NCBI RefSeq assembly: GCF_030052815.1
Contig: NC_079503.1
Coordinates: 55,532,735-55,596,734 of the forward strand
Direction of reading: 5' to 3'
From: Hevea brasiliensis
Taxonomy: Eukaryota > Streptophyta > Magnoliopsida > Malpighiales > Euphorbiaceae
Length of the DNA: 64,000 nt
The translations under genes were made by a program, and so were the position numbers. The notes beneath the pieces were generated by a model. It was given only the letters and a program-made list of their open reading frames with translations. It had not been told where the DNA came from and made no database searches. Positions 44,140-57,075 of the stretch are shown piece by piece (the stretch's first letter is position 1; each line of letters begins with the position of its first letter).

Positions 44140-47100
44140 TGTAACATCCCTCACCCGTCTACAGTGTAGTCGAGAAAGGCGTGCTATACGACATGCTAGA
44201 GCACTTAATCTTATCTGATTTCATTATAGTTCTTGATTTAATTGTTCAAAAACTTTATCTAAGGTTTAGGCTATTTTTACTGTTTATCAAAATCTGACTA
44301 ATTTAGAAAATTCAAAAATTTTAATGATAATTCGGCAGAGTGCCAACTGTAATTTGGACCAACAGTTCTTCTGAATCTGCCAAAATCAATTTCAATATAT
44401 GCTCAAATTCATAACTTAGATTATCTCAAGGTATTCTCATCAGTTTCTCAAACTCAGATTCAGTCTCAAAATTTCTCAAATTCAATCTCATTCAGAATCA
44501 TTATGATTAGATAATCAATTCAAATATCAGAATTCTTATATTTCATTAACTTATATAATTTGCCAATTAAGTACATCAATTTATCAAGTGCAGGATATAC
44601 AAATGAAATTATAATTACTAATTCACATTACAATAATAGTAGTAATTATAATGTACAGATTATAAAACATGCTTAAATGAGCCTTATCTACATGCATTAC
44701 TGAGGAGGTGACAATCTTGAACTCTTCTAACACTTCTGCAAATCTAGACTCCAAAAATCTCAGTTGACAGTCGATTGGTTTTACCTTCAGTACCTGTGCG
44801 AGGAAGCAGTTCCATTGCGCTAAGCATTTCTGCTTAGTGGTGCAATAATATAACAAGAAATAATATATACAAATAAAGAAAGAAATAAATCATAATATGG
44901 ATATCCAGGAATCAATTATTCTAATTGTATTGTATTTTAAGTCTCTACGGTTATGCAAATTGTATCTTTGTTATGCTTCTATTGCTAATCTCTTTTACTC
45001 ATTTCATTCAATGCTTAATTTAATTGTACTGAAATTTTCGTATACTTAACCTAACTTAACTGCATGAATTGAATAATATTTTAATTGACTACCCGTGTAG
45101 CCTATACACTGATTAGACTGGATAAACGGATATACTAGCATTGGGTACCTAGTACCTCAGGGCATCACACCATCGGTTACAAAGTATCTCTTGTTGTGCA
45201 AACAGTATGGCTAAAAAGCCATATAATCAATCAGGCATTAAGCCGAGTATAATAACACAATCTGTATAGCCATAGGCTATTAAAATCATAGTATGGCATA
45301 ATAAGCCATAAAATACAATATGACATAAAGCCATTTACAAAACAGCTGTCAGAATCCTATTGGCATGCCAACCTATCCAAACTAGTCAACTAGGAAAACT
45401 AGGGCATATTACAAGATTAAATATTTATTTTTTTATTTTTAGGGTTTACTGGTCATTATACAATTCACTGGTCAATGAAAATGTTGACCTTTTTAAATAT
45501 CATGGATAAGTTGATTGTAGTATCAACATGTCACAATTTACAATTCAATATGCTGTCAATACAATGCAATTTACCCTTTTCCAAAGTTGGCATTCATTGC
45601 CAAATTACTTCAAGCATCATTTTATGTAATTACCAGATTTTCAATTTTAGTGTGCTAGATTCGTCTAGCTTATTGTCCTATTTCTCTTGGTTTTTAGCTT
45701 CTGGTCAAAGAAGCAAAATTGTAGCTCTATGTCTTATTGCACCCTTAGCAAAATTTCAGGTCATTCTGAGTTGTATAGGTCAAGATATGGTCAATTTACT
45801 AAAGCTGGACAGATTGCACCTTTAGTGCAAATTTTGGTCAATTTTAAGTCACATTTAGTTCTGGCAGTTTTGGTACTCGAATTTGTGCAAGCTATTTGAC
45901 TTGGTTCTGGCCATTTTTGGGCTTTGGTGTCTTCATAAGAATTGTAGCTCTATGTCTTATTACACCCTGGGCAAAATGTCAAGTCATTCTGAGCTGTATA
46001 GACCAAGATATAGTCAATTTACTAAAGCTGGACAGATTGCACCTTTATTGCAAAATTTGGTCAATTTTAGGTCACATTTAGTTCTGGCAGTTTTGGTACC
46101 CAAACTTGTGCAAGCTATTTGACTTAGTTATGGCCATTTCTGGGCTTTGGTGTCTTCATAAGAATTGTAGCTCTATGTCTAAGCTATCCGTGGTAAAAAT
46201 TTCAGGTCCATTGGACCTGTTTGGGTGAGTTATTGTCATCCTAATGGCTACTGTTTATATGGTAAAAAATCTGGGTTTGCAAGGTTACCATTCCGGATTT
46301 GGTCATTTTTAAGGTTAGTTTCTAGGCAGAATTTTGGCAACATTTCTACATAAAAGTTGGCCTATTTGGTGTCTAGTTTCACCCCCCATTGGCATCATAC
46401 CAATTGGGTTCACAGTTTTGCACTTATGACCTAATTTAGGTGCTGCTAACATACACAACCTGCATTTGAACATCACACTTCCTATTTTGACATTCCTCCT
46501 CCTCCCAATACTTCAACATTTAATCATGGCACTTCTATATATATATTGTAAATCATTCCAGCAAGCATTTTGGGCAGAACACTCAAGTATTCAATGCACA
46601 CAATACACCATTAATATTTAACATTTACGTCAACCCAAATTTAATGTACAACAACACATATATCACACATACACTTCCATGGCAATTACACAAACTGCCC
46701 ACCATTCAATACCATCATATTTCATTGATAAATTTCATAAACTCACACACAAATTCATGATATTTAAGGCTGCCCAACATGGCAGTTTACTAAAGCATCA
46801 AAGTCCCACCATTAAACCCTTAATTCAAGCACTAATATACACATACTTGGATATTAACTTACCACAACTTCCATTTGAGTTAATCAACCTTAATTCCCAT
46901 TCATTAAATATAAGAATAAGTCACTAACCATGTATTTTCATAGCTGCCAAAACTAAGGTTCACCAATACTCAATCCTTTCCTCAATTTTTCTTTGCAATT
47001 CAACTTAGCCAAAGCTCAACACAAGGATTAGTGAAGGAAAATGGGAAGATTAAGCACTAACCTTTATTTAGAGCTTGCTAAACCTCACCAAAACTCTTCC

Positions 47101-47962
47101 TTTTTGTTCCCCATAGGTTGCCTATGGTGTAAGGATCATTTTTCATGAAGGAAGCTTAAAGAAATAACGGCTTGATCATGGAGAACTTAAGCTCCATGCA
47201 TGGTGCGGCCATGGAGGAAAACTTGAGAACTTGAATTCGGCCATGGGTGTTTGGATAAATAAATGGAAGGTTTTTAGGTCATGAATTCTGTCCACTTAAG
47301 TATTTATACCCTCCACTAATGTAGATTAATGAATATAATATTTACCACTTACTTTAGGTTAATATTAGAATAATTAAACTTATGGTTATTTCAATCATGT
47401 CCCCATAATTTCTTTTAATTACACTATGTATAAAACTTCCTATTTTCATGGAATTTTCAATATTTAATATTACTTATCTTTAATGGAAATTTAGGTCAAA
47501 AGGCAACTCTAGGTGTCAAATGACCAAAATGCCCCTCTTCAAGTTAAATTCGGACTTTTTCGGTGCTACCGATTTACTCCTTGTACCGCGGATTCCTTAA
47601 ATTTTCATTTTTCATTTGTACTAACTTATTAATTTTTCTTTGATATTTTCAATGTCAATTACACCTCAGTAGACCTTTAATTATGTCTCGAAAATATTTT
47701 CTCGAGTTTCTCGCGGTCCAGGGCTAGTCAACGATCATCGCCGTAACTTCCCAGTGCGGTCACCCATCGCTACGGGCTCAGCTCGTTTAACTTAGTCACA
47801 TTTTATCTCTTTTATTTTTCCTTAATTTTTCTCATCACATATTTCATTATTTATGCTTCCTCACTGTCAATTAAGTGTAGTTCCAGACATTTTGACTTTC
47901 TAGGACAAATATTAGCCGTCAGAATAGTAGGATGTATAGGCTACGAAAATGAGGATGTTACA
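44140..47962 (-). repeat. Solo LTR, gypsy family 2, minus strand, TSD AAAGA (3823 bp)
   Basis: The ends on the plus strand are TGTAACATCCCTCACC and GAGGATGTTACA, flanked by AAAGA at 44135-44139 and 47963-47967. On the minus strand a TATAAATA box lies at 47301-47308, about 654 bases from the LTR start, and a donor-like AAAG/GTTAGTGC has its intron side at 47061. It contains two tandem copies of a 223-bp segment (45721-46166). It is a second independent solo LTR of family 2 inside copia B, opposite in orientation to the one at 38111. Confidence 0.93.
45721..46166 (-). repeat. Two tandem 223-bp copies inside the family-2 solo LTR
   Basis: The phrase GTAGCTCTATGTCT recurs at 45721, 45944 and 46167 (the last starts a partial copy). 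Intervening text, including AAGCTGGACAGATTGCACCT, is repeated with a few differences. The other family-2 LTRs have a single copy of this part. Confidence 0.88.
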
Positions 47963-47967
47963 AAAGA

Positions 47968-48166
47968 AGCCCAAAACCCAAGTCCAAAATCAAAACGCAC
48001 CCTTGGGGTGTCTTTCACATTCAAGCCGCCACACATGAGCACCATCACATTCATGCCGCTAAATATGAGCACCCAAATAGCTTTAGATCAATCCAAATTT
48101 GATCCAATCACACAATTAAACCTCATATTCAATCCTAATGGAAAATATAGTAGCTCTGATACTAAT
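47968..48166 (-). other. Copia B leader, LTR-proximal part, with primer binding site
   Basis: This is the remainder of the copia B leader after the solo LTR. At 48153-48164 the minus strand reads TAGTATCAGAGC, the tRNA-Met primer site with one mismatch, two bases from the 5' LTR (48167). No coding sequence is seen. Confidence 0.82.
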
Positions 48167-48904
48167 TGAAGGAGCGGAAGCATGGTAATTGGTGCATTGG
48201 AGTATTGAATTTCAAAATTTTTCTTCTAGAGTTTCATGCATCATGCCGCATCTCTTATGTGCCTAATTAATTTCAATGCTCAATTGCATATTAAAATACT
48301 TTTAATATGTATTAGGATCTTCATTTTGCCATTTAAGATTGTGAATTAACAAATTAATTCAATTAAACCCTAATTTGAAAGAGGAATTTAGGCACTAACC
48401 TCTTTGATGCACTATGGATGCAATTAACACCTTTAGAAAACTCCTAGGACCCCAAGTGTTGTCCCTCTAGCTTGTCCACACCAAGATCACCAGGCAGCCC
48501 CCAATTTTGCTTCTCAAGCCTTGCCAACCAATTATAATTTGGGGTTTTGCTTTTAGAGAGGTTATAAGTGTGTATAGGACACTAGAAACAATTCCTAGCA
48601 ATTTTAATTCCAAGGGAATGAATGATTCTCTTTGAATTGATGAAGAAAACAAGAAGAGGGAGAGGGAATAATGGCTGCCGCCACCCTTAGAGTAGTGAGA
48701 GTTATATTTTTAATTCTTCTTTCTCTCCCTTTTATAATTAGGTTAAATAATCTCTTAAACCCTTTGCCACATGTCACCACTACATTGCATCTTATTTTTA
48801 ATTGACTTAATCTCATTAAGCCAAGTGTCAAAGCTAGACTTAATCTTGACTTTGATCATCTTGCATTATAGGAAGACAAATGGCAAGTTTATATGGTACC
48901 ATGT
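48167..48904 (-). repeat. Copia B 5' LTR, visible part
   Basis: It starts TGAAGGAGCGGAAGC and follows the 3' LTR arm at 3813-4500 closely, with an extra stretch near 48485-48535. On the minus strand it has TATAAAAGG near 48727 and the donor-like GTTAGTG with its intron side at 48399. It is cut at CATGT (48900-48904), the left duplication of the next gypsy insertion. The rest lies outside the window. Confidence 0.88.
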
Positions 48905-49556
48905 TGTAACATCCTCATTTTCGTAGCCCGTACATCCTACTATTCCGACGACTAATGTTTGCCCCAAAAAGTCGAAATGTCTAGAACTACACTTAATTGA
49001 CAGTGAGGAAGCATAAAATAATGAAATATGTAATGAGAAAAATTAAGAAAAAATAAAAGAGACAAAATGTGACTAAGTTAAACGAGCCGAACCCGTAGCG
49101 ATGGGTGACCACACCGGGAAGTTACAGCGATGACCATTGACTAGCCCTAGACCGCGGGAAACTCGAGAAAATATATTTTTGAGACATAATTAAAGGTCTA
49201 CTGAGATGCAATTGACATTGAAAATGTCAAAGAAAAATTAGTAAGTCAGTATAAATAGAAAACAAAAATTAAAGAAATCGGCAGTACAATGAGTAAATCG
49301 GTAGTACCGAAAAATCTAAAATACAACCCGAAGAGGAGCATTTTGGTCATTTGACACCTAGAGTTGACTTTTGACCTAAATTTCCTTTAAAATAAATAGT
49401 ATTTAATTTTGAAAATGTCATGAAAAATAAAATTTCATGTGTAGTATAATTAAAAAAAATAAAGGGATATAATATGGGATAATTAAAAGTTTAATTATAA
49501 TAATATATAAACTTAAGTTAGTGGGGTTAGTGGAAGGTTAATGGAGGTATATAAGG

Positions 49557-49745
49557 ATGCATATGGACAGATTTCACCACTTAACAATCTCATTTTCCTC
49601 ATTTTACAAATCCATGGCCGAAATGAAATCCTCCCAAATCCACCATGGCCATTCCATGCATGAGCTCAAGTCCTCCATGATCAAGCCATTATTTCTTCAA
49701 GCTCCCTTCATGAAAAATGATCCTTACACCATGGGCAACCTATAG
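49557..49745 (+). other. Small LTR-borne open frame (62 codons) just after the TATA box
   Basis: The frame starts MHMDRFHHLTISFSSFYKSM three bases after the TATA box and ends MGNL. The 3' LTR has the same frame at 55034-55222 with several substitutions and no stop. A partial equivalent is seen in the solo LTR near 38825-38950. Starting this close to the TATA box, the first ATG may lie upstream of the transcription start, and translation would more likely begin at the second or third Met. I know of no function. It could be an upstream ORF or chance conservation between LTR copies. Confidence 0.3.
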
Positions 49746-50580
49746 GCAGCAAAAAGGAGAAGAAATTTTAAGGATTTGTCAAGCTCAAGTTGAGGCTAGT
49801 GCTAGTTTTTCATCCCTTGCTTCATTAAACTTTGTTTTAAGGTTGTGATGAATTGAATTGACAAGAAATTTGAGAGAAATTGATGATTAATGATGAAGCA
49901 TGAATTTGGAAGCCATGGATTTTAAAGGAGTTTAATTTGTTTTTACATGTAATTAATGGGTAATGAAGTTGATTAGGCTTATAACATGTATTAGTAGTTT
50001 GGTGTTATGTGTATGCTTGAAATGGGTACTTTGAAGTAAGGTTGTGAAGTGTATATGGAAGATGGAAGCATATGTACAATTGGGCAGCCTTGTGGTTGAT
50101 GGAGGAGTGCTTGATTTCACGAATTTATTTAATGAATTATGGTACTAAGGGATTAATGTAGGTGTATGTAAATTATTGTGGGAATTTCATGTATTAGTTA
50201 GGTGATTTCATGTGTAAATTATGTGAACTTTGACTTTGTGAATTAGGATTGTGTTTGGTGTATTGAGGATTATTATATTCTGTCCAAACTAAAAAAATTG
50301 AGATGTGATGAATGATATAGAAGTGCCATGAATTCAGAATTGTAGTTTTGGGAGGAGGAGGAATGACAGTTGGAAGTGTTATTTCATGCGCAGGTTGTAT
50401 TGTGTTGAAAATAGTAGATAATTTGAACCATAAATAAAAATATCTGACCCCAATTGATATAAGGCTAATTGGAGGTAAAATTAGACATGTAATGAACCAA
50501 CTTTCATGTAGGAACCTTGCTTAAATTTTGCACAGAAAGTGACTCATAAGGTGACCTAATCCGGAATAGGTAACTTGACA

Positions 50581-51394
50581 AATCCAGAATTTGACTATAT
50601 AAATAGTAGCCAGTATTTTGGCCATAACTCACTCAAAACACGTTCAAATGACCTGAAATCTATACCATGGAAAGCTTAGACAAAGAGCTACAACTTTGAT
50701 GAAGATCACAGAACCCACAAATGTCATTTACTAAGTCAAATTGCTTGCACAATTTGAGGTAACAAAACTATCCAGAACCATTGCAACCCAGAATTTGACT
50801 ATATGAATAGTAGTCACTAAAATGACCATAACTCACACAAAACAAGTCCAAATGACCTAAAATTTATACCATGGAAAGTTTAGACATAGAGCTACAACTT
50901 TGGCGAATATCACAGAATCCATAAATGTCATTTACTAAGTCAAATTGCTTGCAAAAGTTGAGGTAACAAAACTGTCCAGAACCATTGCAACCCAGAATTT
51001 GACCATATGAGCAGTAGTCACTAAAATGACCATAACTCACTCAAAACAAGTGCAAATGACCTGAAATTTATACCATGGAAATATCAGACATAGAGCTACA
51101 ACTTCGTGAAGATCACAGAACTCATAAATGTCATTTACTAAGTCAAATTGCTTGCACAATTTGAGGTAACAAAGCTGTCTAGAACCATTGCAACCCATAA
51201 TTTGACCATATAAATAGTAGTCACTAAAATGACCATAACTCACTCAAAACAAGTCCAAATGACCTGAAATTTATACCATGGAAATCTAAGACATAGAACT
51301 ACGATTCTTATGAAGACACCAAAGCTCAGAAATGACCAAAACCAAGTCAAATTGCTTGCCCAAATTAGGGAACTAAAACTGCCAGAACTGAATT
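50581..51394 (+). repeat. Four tandem copies of a 204-bp module in the LTR
   Basis: Anchor phrases such as AACCCAGAATTTGAC recur at 50581 (diverged), 50785, 50989 and 51192. Each unit contains CATAACTCACTCAAAACA, a GACCTGAAATTTATACCATGG-like phrase and AGACATAGAGCTACAACT in the same order. Confidence 0.92.
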
Positions 51395-53107
51395 TGACCT
51401 AAAATTGACCAAATTTTGCACTAAAGATGCAATCTATCCAGTTTTAGTAAATTGGCAATATCTTTGTCTTTACAATTCAGAATGACCTAAAATCTGTGCC
51501 AAAAGTTCAATAAGACATAGAGCTACAAATTTGCTTCTTTGACCATAAGCTAAAAACCAATGGAAATAGAACATAAAGCTAGATTAATCTGGCACACTAA
51601 AACTAAAAAACTTGACAATAATATGCAATGAAGCCTAGAAATAATTTGGCAATAAATGCCAACTTGTGAGAATTGTAAATTGCACTATACTGGCAGCATA
51701 TTGAAATGTGAATTGTGACATGTTGGTACTAGAATTAACTTATGCATGATGTATGAAAAGGTCAACATTTTCATTGACCAGTGAATTGTATAATGACCAA
51801 TCAACCCTAAAAATAAATATTTAATCCTGTACTATGCCTTAGTTTGCCTAGTTGACTAGTTTGGATAGGTTGGCATGCCAATAGGATTTTGATAGTTGTT
51901 CTGTAAATGGCTTTACGTCATATTGTGTTTTATGGCTTATTATGCCATATTATGATTTTAATAGCATATGGCTATACAGATTGTGCTATTATACTCGGCT
52001 TAATGCCTGATTGATTATATGGCTTTTTAGCCATACTGTTTGCACACCGAAAGATACTTTATGACCAACGGTGTGTCGGCCCGAGGTACTAAGTACCCAG
52101 TGCTAGTATATCCGTTTATCCAGTCTGGCAGTCAATTAAAACATTATTCAATTCAGGCAGTTAAGTTAAGTTCAGTATACATAAATTTTAGTACAATTAA
52201 ATTAAGCATTGAATGAAATGAGTAAAAGAGATTAGCAATAGAAACATAACAAAGATATAATTTGCAGAACTGTAGAGACTTAAAATACAATACAGTTAGA
52301 ATAATTGATTCCTGGATATCCAAATTATGATTTATTTCTTTCTTTATTTGTATATATTATTTCTTGTTATATTATTGCACCACTAAGTAGAAATGCTTAA
52401 CGCGATGGAATTGCTTCCTCGCACAGGTACTGAAGGTAAAACCAATAGACTGTCGACTGAAATTTTGGAGTCCAGATCTGTAGAAGTGTTAGAAGAGTTC
52501 AAGGTTGTCACGTTCTCAGCAATGCATGTAGATATGGCTTATTTTAAGCATGTTTTCTAATATGTACATTATAATTACTGCTTATATTGTAATGTGAATT
52601 AGTAACTGTAAATTCATTTGTATATCCTGTACTTGATAAATTTATGTACTTAATTGGCAAATTATATAAGTTAATAAAATATAAGAATTCTAATATTTGA
52701 ATTGATTATCTAATCATAATGATTCTGAATGAGATTGAGTTTGAGAAATTTTGAGACTAAATATGAGTTTGAGAAACTGATGAGAATGCTTTGAGATAAC
52801 TGATGAGAATGCTTTGAGATAAACTAAGTTATGAATTTGAGCATATATTGAAAATGTTTTTGGCAGGTTTAGAAGAACTATCAGTCCAAATTACAGCCGA
52901 CACTCTGCCGGATTATCGTTAAAATTTTTGAAATTTCCAAATTAGTTATATTTTAATAAAAGTAAAAATAGCCTAAACCTTAAATAAAGTTTTCAAATAA
53001 ATAAATCAAGAACTGTAATGAAATCAGATAAGATCAGGTGCTCCGACACTCCGTGGGACACACTTTGCTTGGCTACACTATAAACAGGTGAGGGGTGTTA
53101 CATTTAG

Positions 53108-53119
53108 TGGTATCAGAGC
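53108..53119 (+). other. Primer binding site, decayed family-2 element
   Basis: TGGTATCAGAGC lies five bases after the 5' LTR end, the same spacing as in family 1. Confidence 0.92.
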
Positions 53120-54375
53120 ACAGTTTAGGCGTTCCTAGGCATAGATAAGTAGAAAGAACTAGTGTGCATACATGCATTGCATTTATAATAGTCGAGGTGA
53201 CACTAATACAGATCTGTTTACTTTTGATTATTCAAATTTAAGATATGGACTCAAAGTCGTAGAGGGCATTAGAAAAAGAAGTTAAAAAACCTAGTTCATG
53301 AGGTTATAACATAGTGACTATGTAATGTTCTCGTTGTTTGTATTGTAAGCTGTAGATTACAGTACCGACATGGGATTATTATATAGAGCTACGTGCTTCC
53401 TCATGGTACAATAAACTAAGAATATTTATAAGTAATCTATAATTTGATACAGTTATGCCCGAATAGAGTACTATTACGGGAAATAAATGTGAAAATTCTA
53501 GTCAAAAATTTAAAACTTCAGAACTAGCCTATCGAAAGACTACACTTGTAAGGTAGCTAGAGTCAGTGACTCGGTTACATTAATGTGAACTACCTGTACC
53601 ACAGTATTTGCTATAAGCTTAGAGATATCAGTACGACTTATCATCCTCAGATGGATGGACAGTCGAAATGAGTAATTCAAGTAAATTCTGAAACTCATTG
53701 AGTTCCTGTAAACAATGAAATGAAATGATAATAATAACCTGTAATATGTGATAAGCCCTCGAGAATATACTGAGAACTTGTGTCATTGAATCTAAGGGGA
53801 GATGGGACAGATACCTCCCACTAACAGGATTTGTATACAATAATAATTGTCAAGTTAGCATATAAACGGTACCCTATGAAACATTATAAGGGAAAAAGTG
53901 CAGAACACCAGTCCGTTGAACTGAGATGGGAAAAGATATCTAGACATTGATATAGAATCGTATAATTATTTTGATATTTTTTTCAGAAAAGAATGATTTA
54001 GGTATTTGAAAATATATTTAGAAGTTGTAGTGCTATTCCCTCTGGAAGCAAGAATAGATACCTTTCATTGATGGAGTTCGTGTATAGTGATATTTATTAA
54101 ATAAGCATGAAGATACTAAGGTATAAGGTCTTGTAAGAGATAAATGCAGAATACCTAGACAAAGGGTAATTTAATAGAGTTGGAATTGGTAAAAGAGACT
54201 AAAGGACCAGTAAGGATTCCAGTATGAGAAATCAGAGAACTAATGAATAATAGACTTTCATGAGTAGAAATAATAAAGGCAAAAGAAAACAGTGATGGGA
54301 AAGTGAATAAAATTTTGAGATAACGATAAGCTCAGTTGTTTGAATCTTATGAACATCGAGGACAAAATTCCTTTT
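53120..54375 (+). pseudogene. Residual internal region with gag start and two integrase scraps
   Basis: The gag start context (ATATGGACTC at 53243-53252) matches family 1, but the frame is stopped within a few codons and the rest of gag, protease, RT and RNase H are missing. At 53625-53945 an integrase piece is recognisable (HPQMDGQS, then an intron-like insert, then LRTCVIESKGRWDRYLPL and YNNNCQ). At about 54000-54175 a second, more diverged version of the post-intron integrase piece follows (RNRYLSLMEFVY ... YSDIY-like). From about 54300 the sequence approaches the usual pre-polypurine text. All frames are full of stops. Confidence 0.72.
53681..53754 (+). other. Diverged integrase intron-like insert, family 2
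   Basis: It occupies the same place as the inserts in the family-1 integrases, starts GTAAATTC and is about 74 nt long. It keeps the TGAAATGATAATAATAAC phrase. The 3' border reads ATAA where AG is expected, so the acceptor is probably lost. Confidence 0.68.
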
Positions 54376-54389
54376 TAGAGGGGCAGAGT
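54376..54389 (+). other. Polypurine tract, decayed family-2 element
   Basis: TAGAGGGGCAGAG precedes the 3' LTR, which itself begins TATAACATCC (TG changed to TA). Confidence 0.85.
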
Positions 54390-55033
54390 TATAACATCCT
54401 CATTTTCGTAGCCCGCACATCCTATTGTTCCGATGGCTAATGTCTGCCCCGGAAAGTCAGAATGTCTAGAACTACACTTAATTAATAGTAAGGAAGCATA
54501 AAATAATGAAATATGTGATGAGAAAAATTAAAAAATAAAAAATAAAAGAGATAAAATGTGACTAAGTTAAATGAGCCGAACCCATAGCGATGGGTGACCG
54601 CACCGGGAAGTTACAGCGATGATCGTTGACTAGCCCTAGACTGCGGGGAACCCAAGAAATTTTTTCGGGACATAATTAAAGGTCCACTGAGGTGTAATTG
54701 ACATTGGAAATGCCAAAGAAAAAATAGAAAGTCATTATAAACGGAAAACGAAAATTAAAGAAATCGGCAGTATAAGGAGTAAATCGGTAATACTGAAAAA
54801 TTCGAAATACAACCCGAAGAGGGGCATTTTGGTCATTTGACACTTAGAGTTGACTTTTGACCTAAATGTCCTTTAAAACTAAATAGTATTAAATTTGAAA
54901 ATTCCATGAAAAATAAAATTTCATGTGTAGTGTAATTAAAAAATAAATAAAGGGATATAATATGGGATAATTAAAAGTTTAATTATAATAATATTTAAAC
55001 CTAAGTTAGTGGGGTTAGTGGAGGTATACAAGG

Positions 55034-55222
55034 ATGCATATGGACAGATTTCACTACTTAACAACCTCATTTTCTTCATTTTACACATCCATGGCCGAAA
55101 TGAAATCCTCCCAAATCCACCATGGTCGTTTCATGCATGAGCTCAAGTCCTCCATAATGAAGCCATTATTTCTTCAATCTCCCTTCAAGAAAAATGATCC
55201 TTACACCATGGGCAACCTATAG
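55034..55222 (+). other. Second copy of the LTR-borne 62-codon open frame
   Basis: It has the same length and position as 49557-49745, with substitutions at several codons and no stop gained. See that entry for alternatives. Confidence 0.3.
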
Positions 55223-56056
55223 GCAGCAAAAAGGAGTGGAAATTTTAAGGATTTGTCAAGCTCAAGTTAAGGTTAGTGCTAGTTTTTCATCTCTTGCTTC
55301 ATTAAAATTTGTTTTAAGGTTGTGATGAATTGAATTGACAAGAAATTTGAGAGAAATTGATGATTAATGATGAAGCATGAATTTGGCAGCCATGGATTTT
55401 AAAGGAGTTTAATTTGTTTTTACATGTAATTCATAGGTAATGAAGTTGATTAGGCTTATTACATGTATTCGTAGTTTGGTATTATGTGTATGCTTAAAAT
55501 GGGTACTTTGAAGTAAGGTTGTGAAGTGTACATGGAAGATGGAAGCATATGTACAATTTGGCAGCCTTGTGGTTCATGGAAGAGTGCTTGATTTCATGAA
55601 TTTATTTGATGAATTATGGTACTAAGGGATTAATGTAGATGTATGTAAATTATTGTGAGAATTTCCTGTATTAGTTAGGTGATTTCATGTGTAAATTATG
55701 TGAACTTTGACTTTGTGAATTAGGATTGTATTTGGTGTATTGAGGATTGGTATATTCTGCCCAAAATGAAAAAATTGAGATGTGATGAATGATATAGAAG
55801 TGCCATGAATTTAGAATTGTAGTTTTGGGAGGAGGAGGAATGACAATTGAAAGTGTTATTTCATGTGCAGGTTGTATTATGCTGAAAACAGTAGATAATT
55901 TAAGCCATAAAAAAAATGTGTGACCCCAATTGGTATGAGGCCAATTGGAGGAAAAATTAGACATGTAATGAACCAACTTTCATGTAGGAACCTTGCTTAA
56001 ATTTTGTACCAAAAGTGACTCAAAAGGTGACCTAATCCAGAATAGGTAACTTGGCA

Positions 56057-57075
56057 AATCTAGAATTTGACCATATGAATAGTAGCCAGTATTTTGGCCA
56101 TAACTCACTCAAAATAGGTCTAAATGACTTGAAATCTATACCATGGAAAGCTTAGACATAGAGCTACAACTTTAGTCAAGATCACAGAACCCAGAAATGT
56201 CATTAACTAAGTCAAATTGCTTGCATAAGTTGAGGTAACAAAACGGTCCAGAACCATTGCAACCCAGAATTTGACCATATGAACAGTAGTCGCTAAAATG
56301 ACCATAACTCACTCAAAACAAGTCCAAATGACCTTGAAATTTATACCATGGAAAGCTTAGACATAGAGCTATAACTTTGGTCAAGATCATAGAACCCAAA
56401 AATGTCATTTACTAAGTCAAACTACTTGCACAAGTTGAGGTAACAAAACTGTCCAGAACCATTGCAACCCAGAATTTGACCATATGAGTAGTAGTCACTA
56501 AAATGACCATAACTCACTCAAAACAAGTCCAAATGACCTGAAATTTATACCATGGAAAGCTTAGACATAGAGCTACAACTTTGGTGAAGATCACAGAACC
56601 CAGAAATGTCATTTACTAAGTCAAATTGCTTGCAAAAGTTGAGGTAACAAAACTGTCCAGAACCATTGCAACCCAGAATTTGACCATATGAATAGTAGTC
56701 ACTAAAATGACCATAACTCACTCAAAACAAGTCGAAATGACCTGAAATATATACCATGGAAAGCTTAGACATAGAGCTACAACTGTGAAGATCACAGAAC
56801 CTAGAAATGTCATATACTAAGTCGAATTGCTTGCACAAATTGAGGTTACAAAACTGTCCATAACCATTGCAACCCAGAATTTGACCATATGAACAGTAGT
56901 TACTAAAATGACCATAACTCACTCAAAACAATTACAAATGACCTGAAATTTATACCATGGAAAGACATAGAGCTACAATTTTTATGAAGACACCAAAGCC
57001 CAGAAATGACCAGAACCAAGTCAAATTGCTTGCCCTAATTAAGGTACGAAAACTGCCAGAACTGAATTTGACTTA
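56057..57075 (+). repeat. Five tandem copies of the 204-bp module in the 3' LTR
   Basis: The anchor AACCCAGAATTTGAC and its variants recur at 56057, 56261, 56466, 56670 and 56871, giving spacings of 201-205. The 5' LTR of the same element has four copies. Confidence 0.92.

Larger units (their letters stand above)
48905..53102 (+). repeat. 5' LTR of decayed family-2 element (4198 bp)
   Basis: It begins TGTAACATCCTCATTTTCG and ends GGGTGTTACA. A TATATAAG box lies at 49547-49554, 642 bases in. The donor-like site reads GAG/GCTAGTG at 49793-49801, a GT-to-GC change. The extra length relative to the solo LTRs comes from four tandem copies of a 204-bp module (50581-51394). Confidence 0.93.

Noticed and set aside
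45475..46122. Overlapping 60-116 codon frames over the 223-bp duplication
   Set aside because: They exist because the repeat is duplicated. The frame is on the strand opposite to LTR transcription and has no homology to a protein family I recognise.
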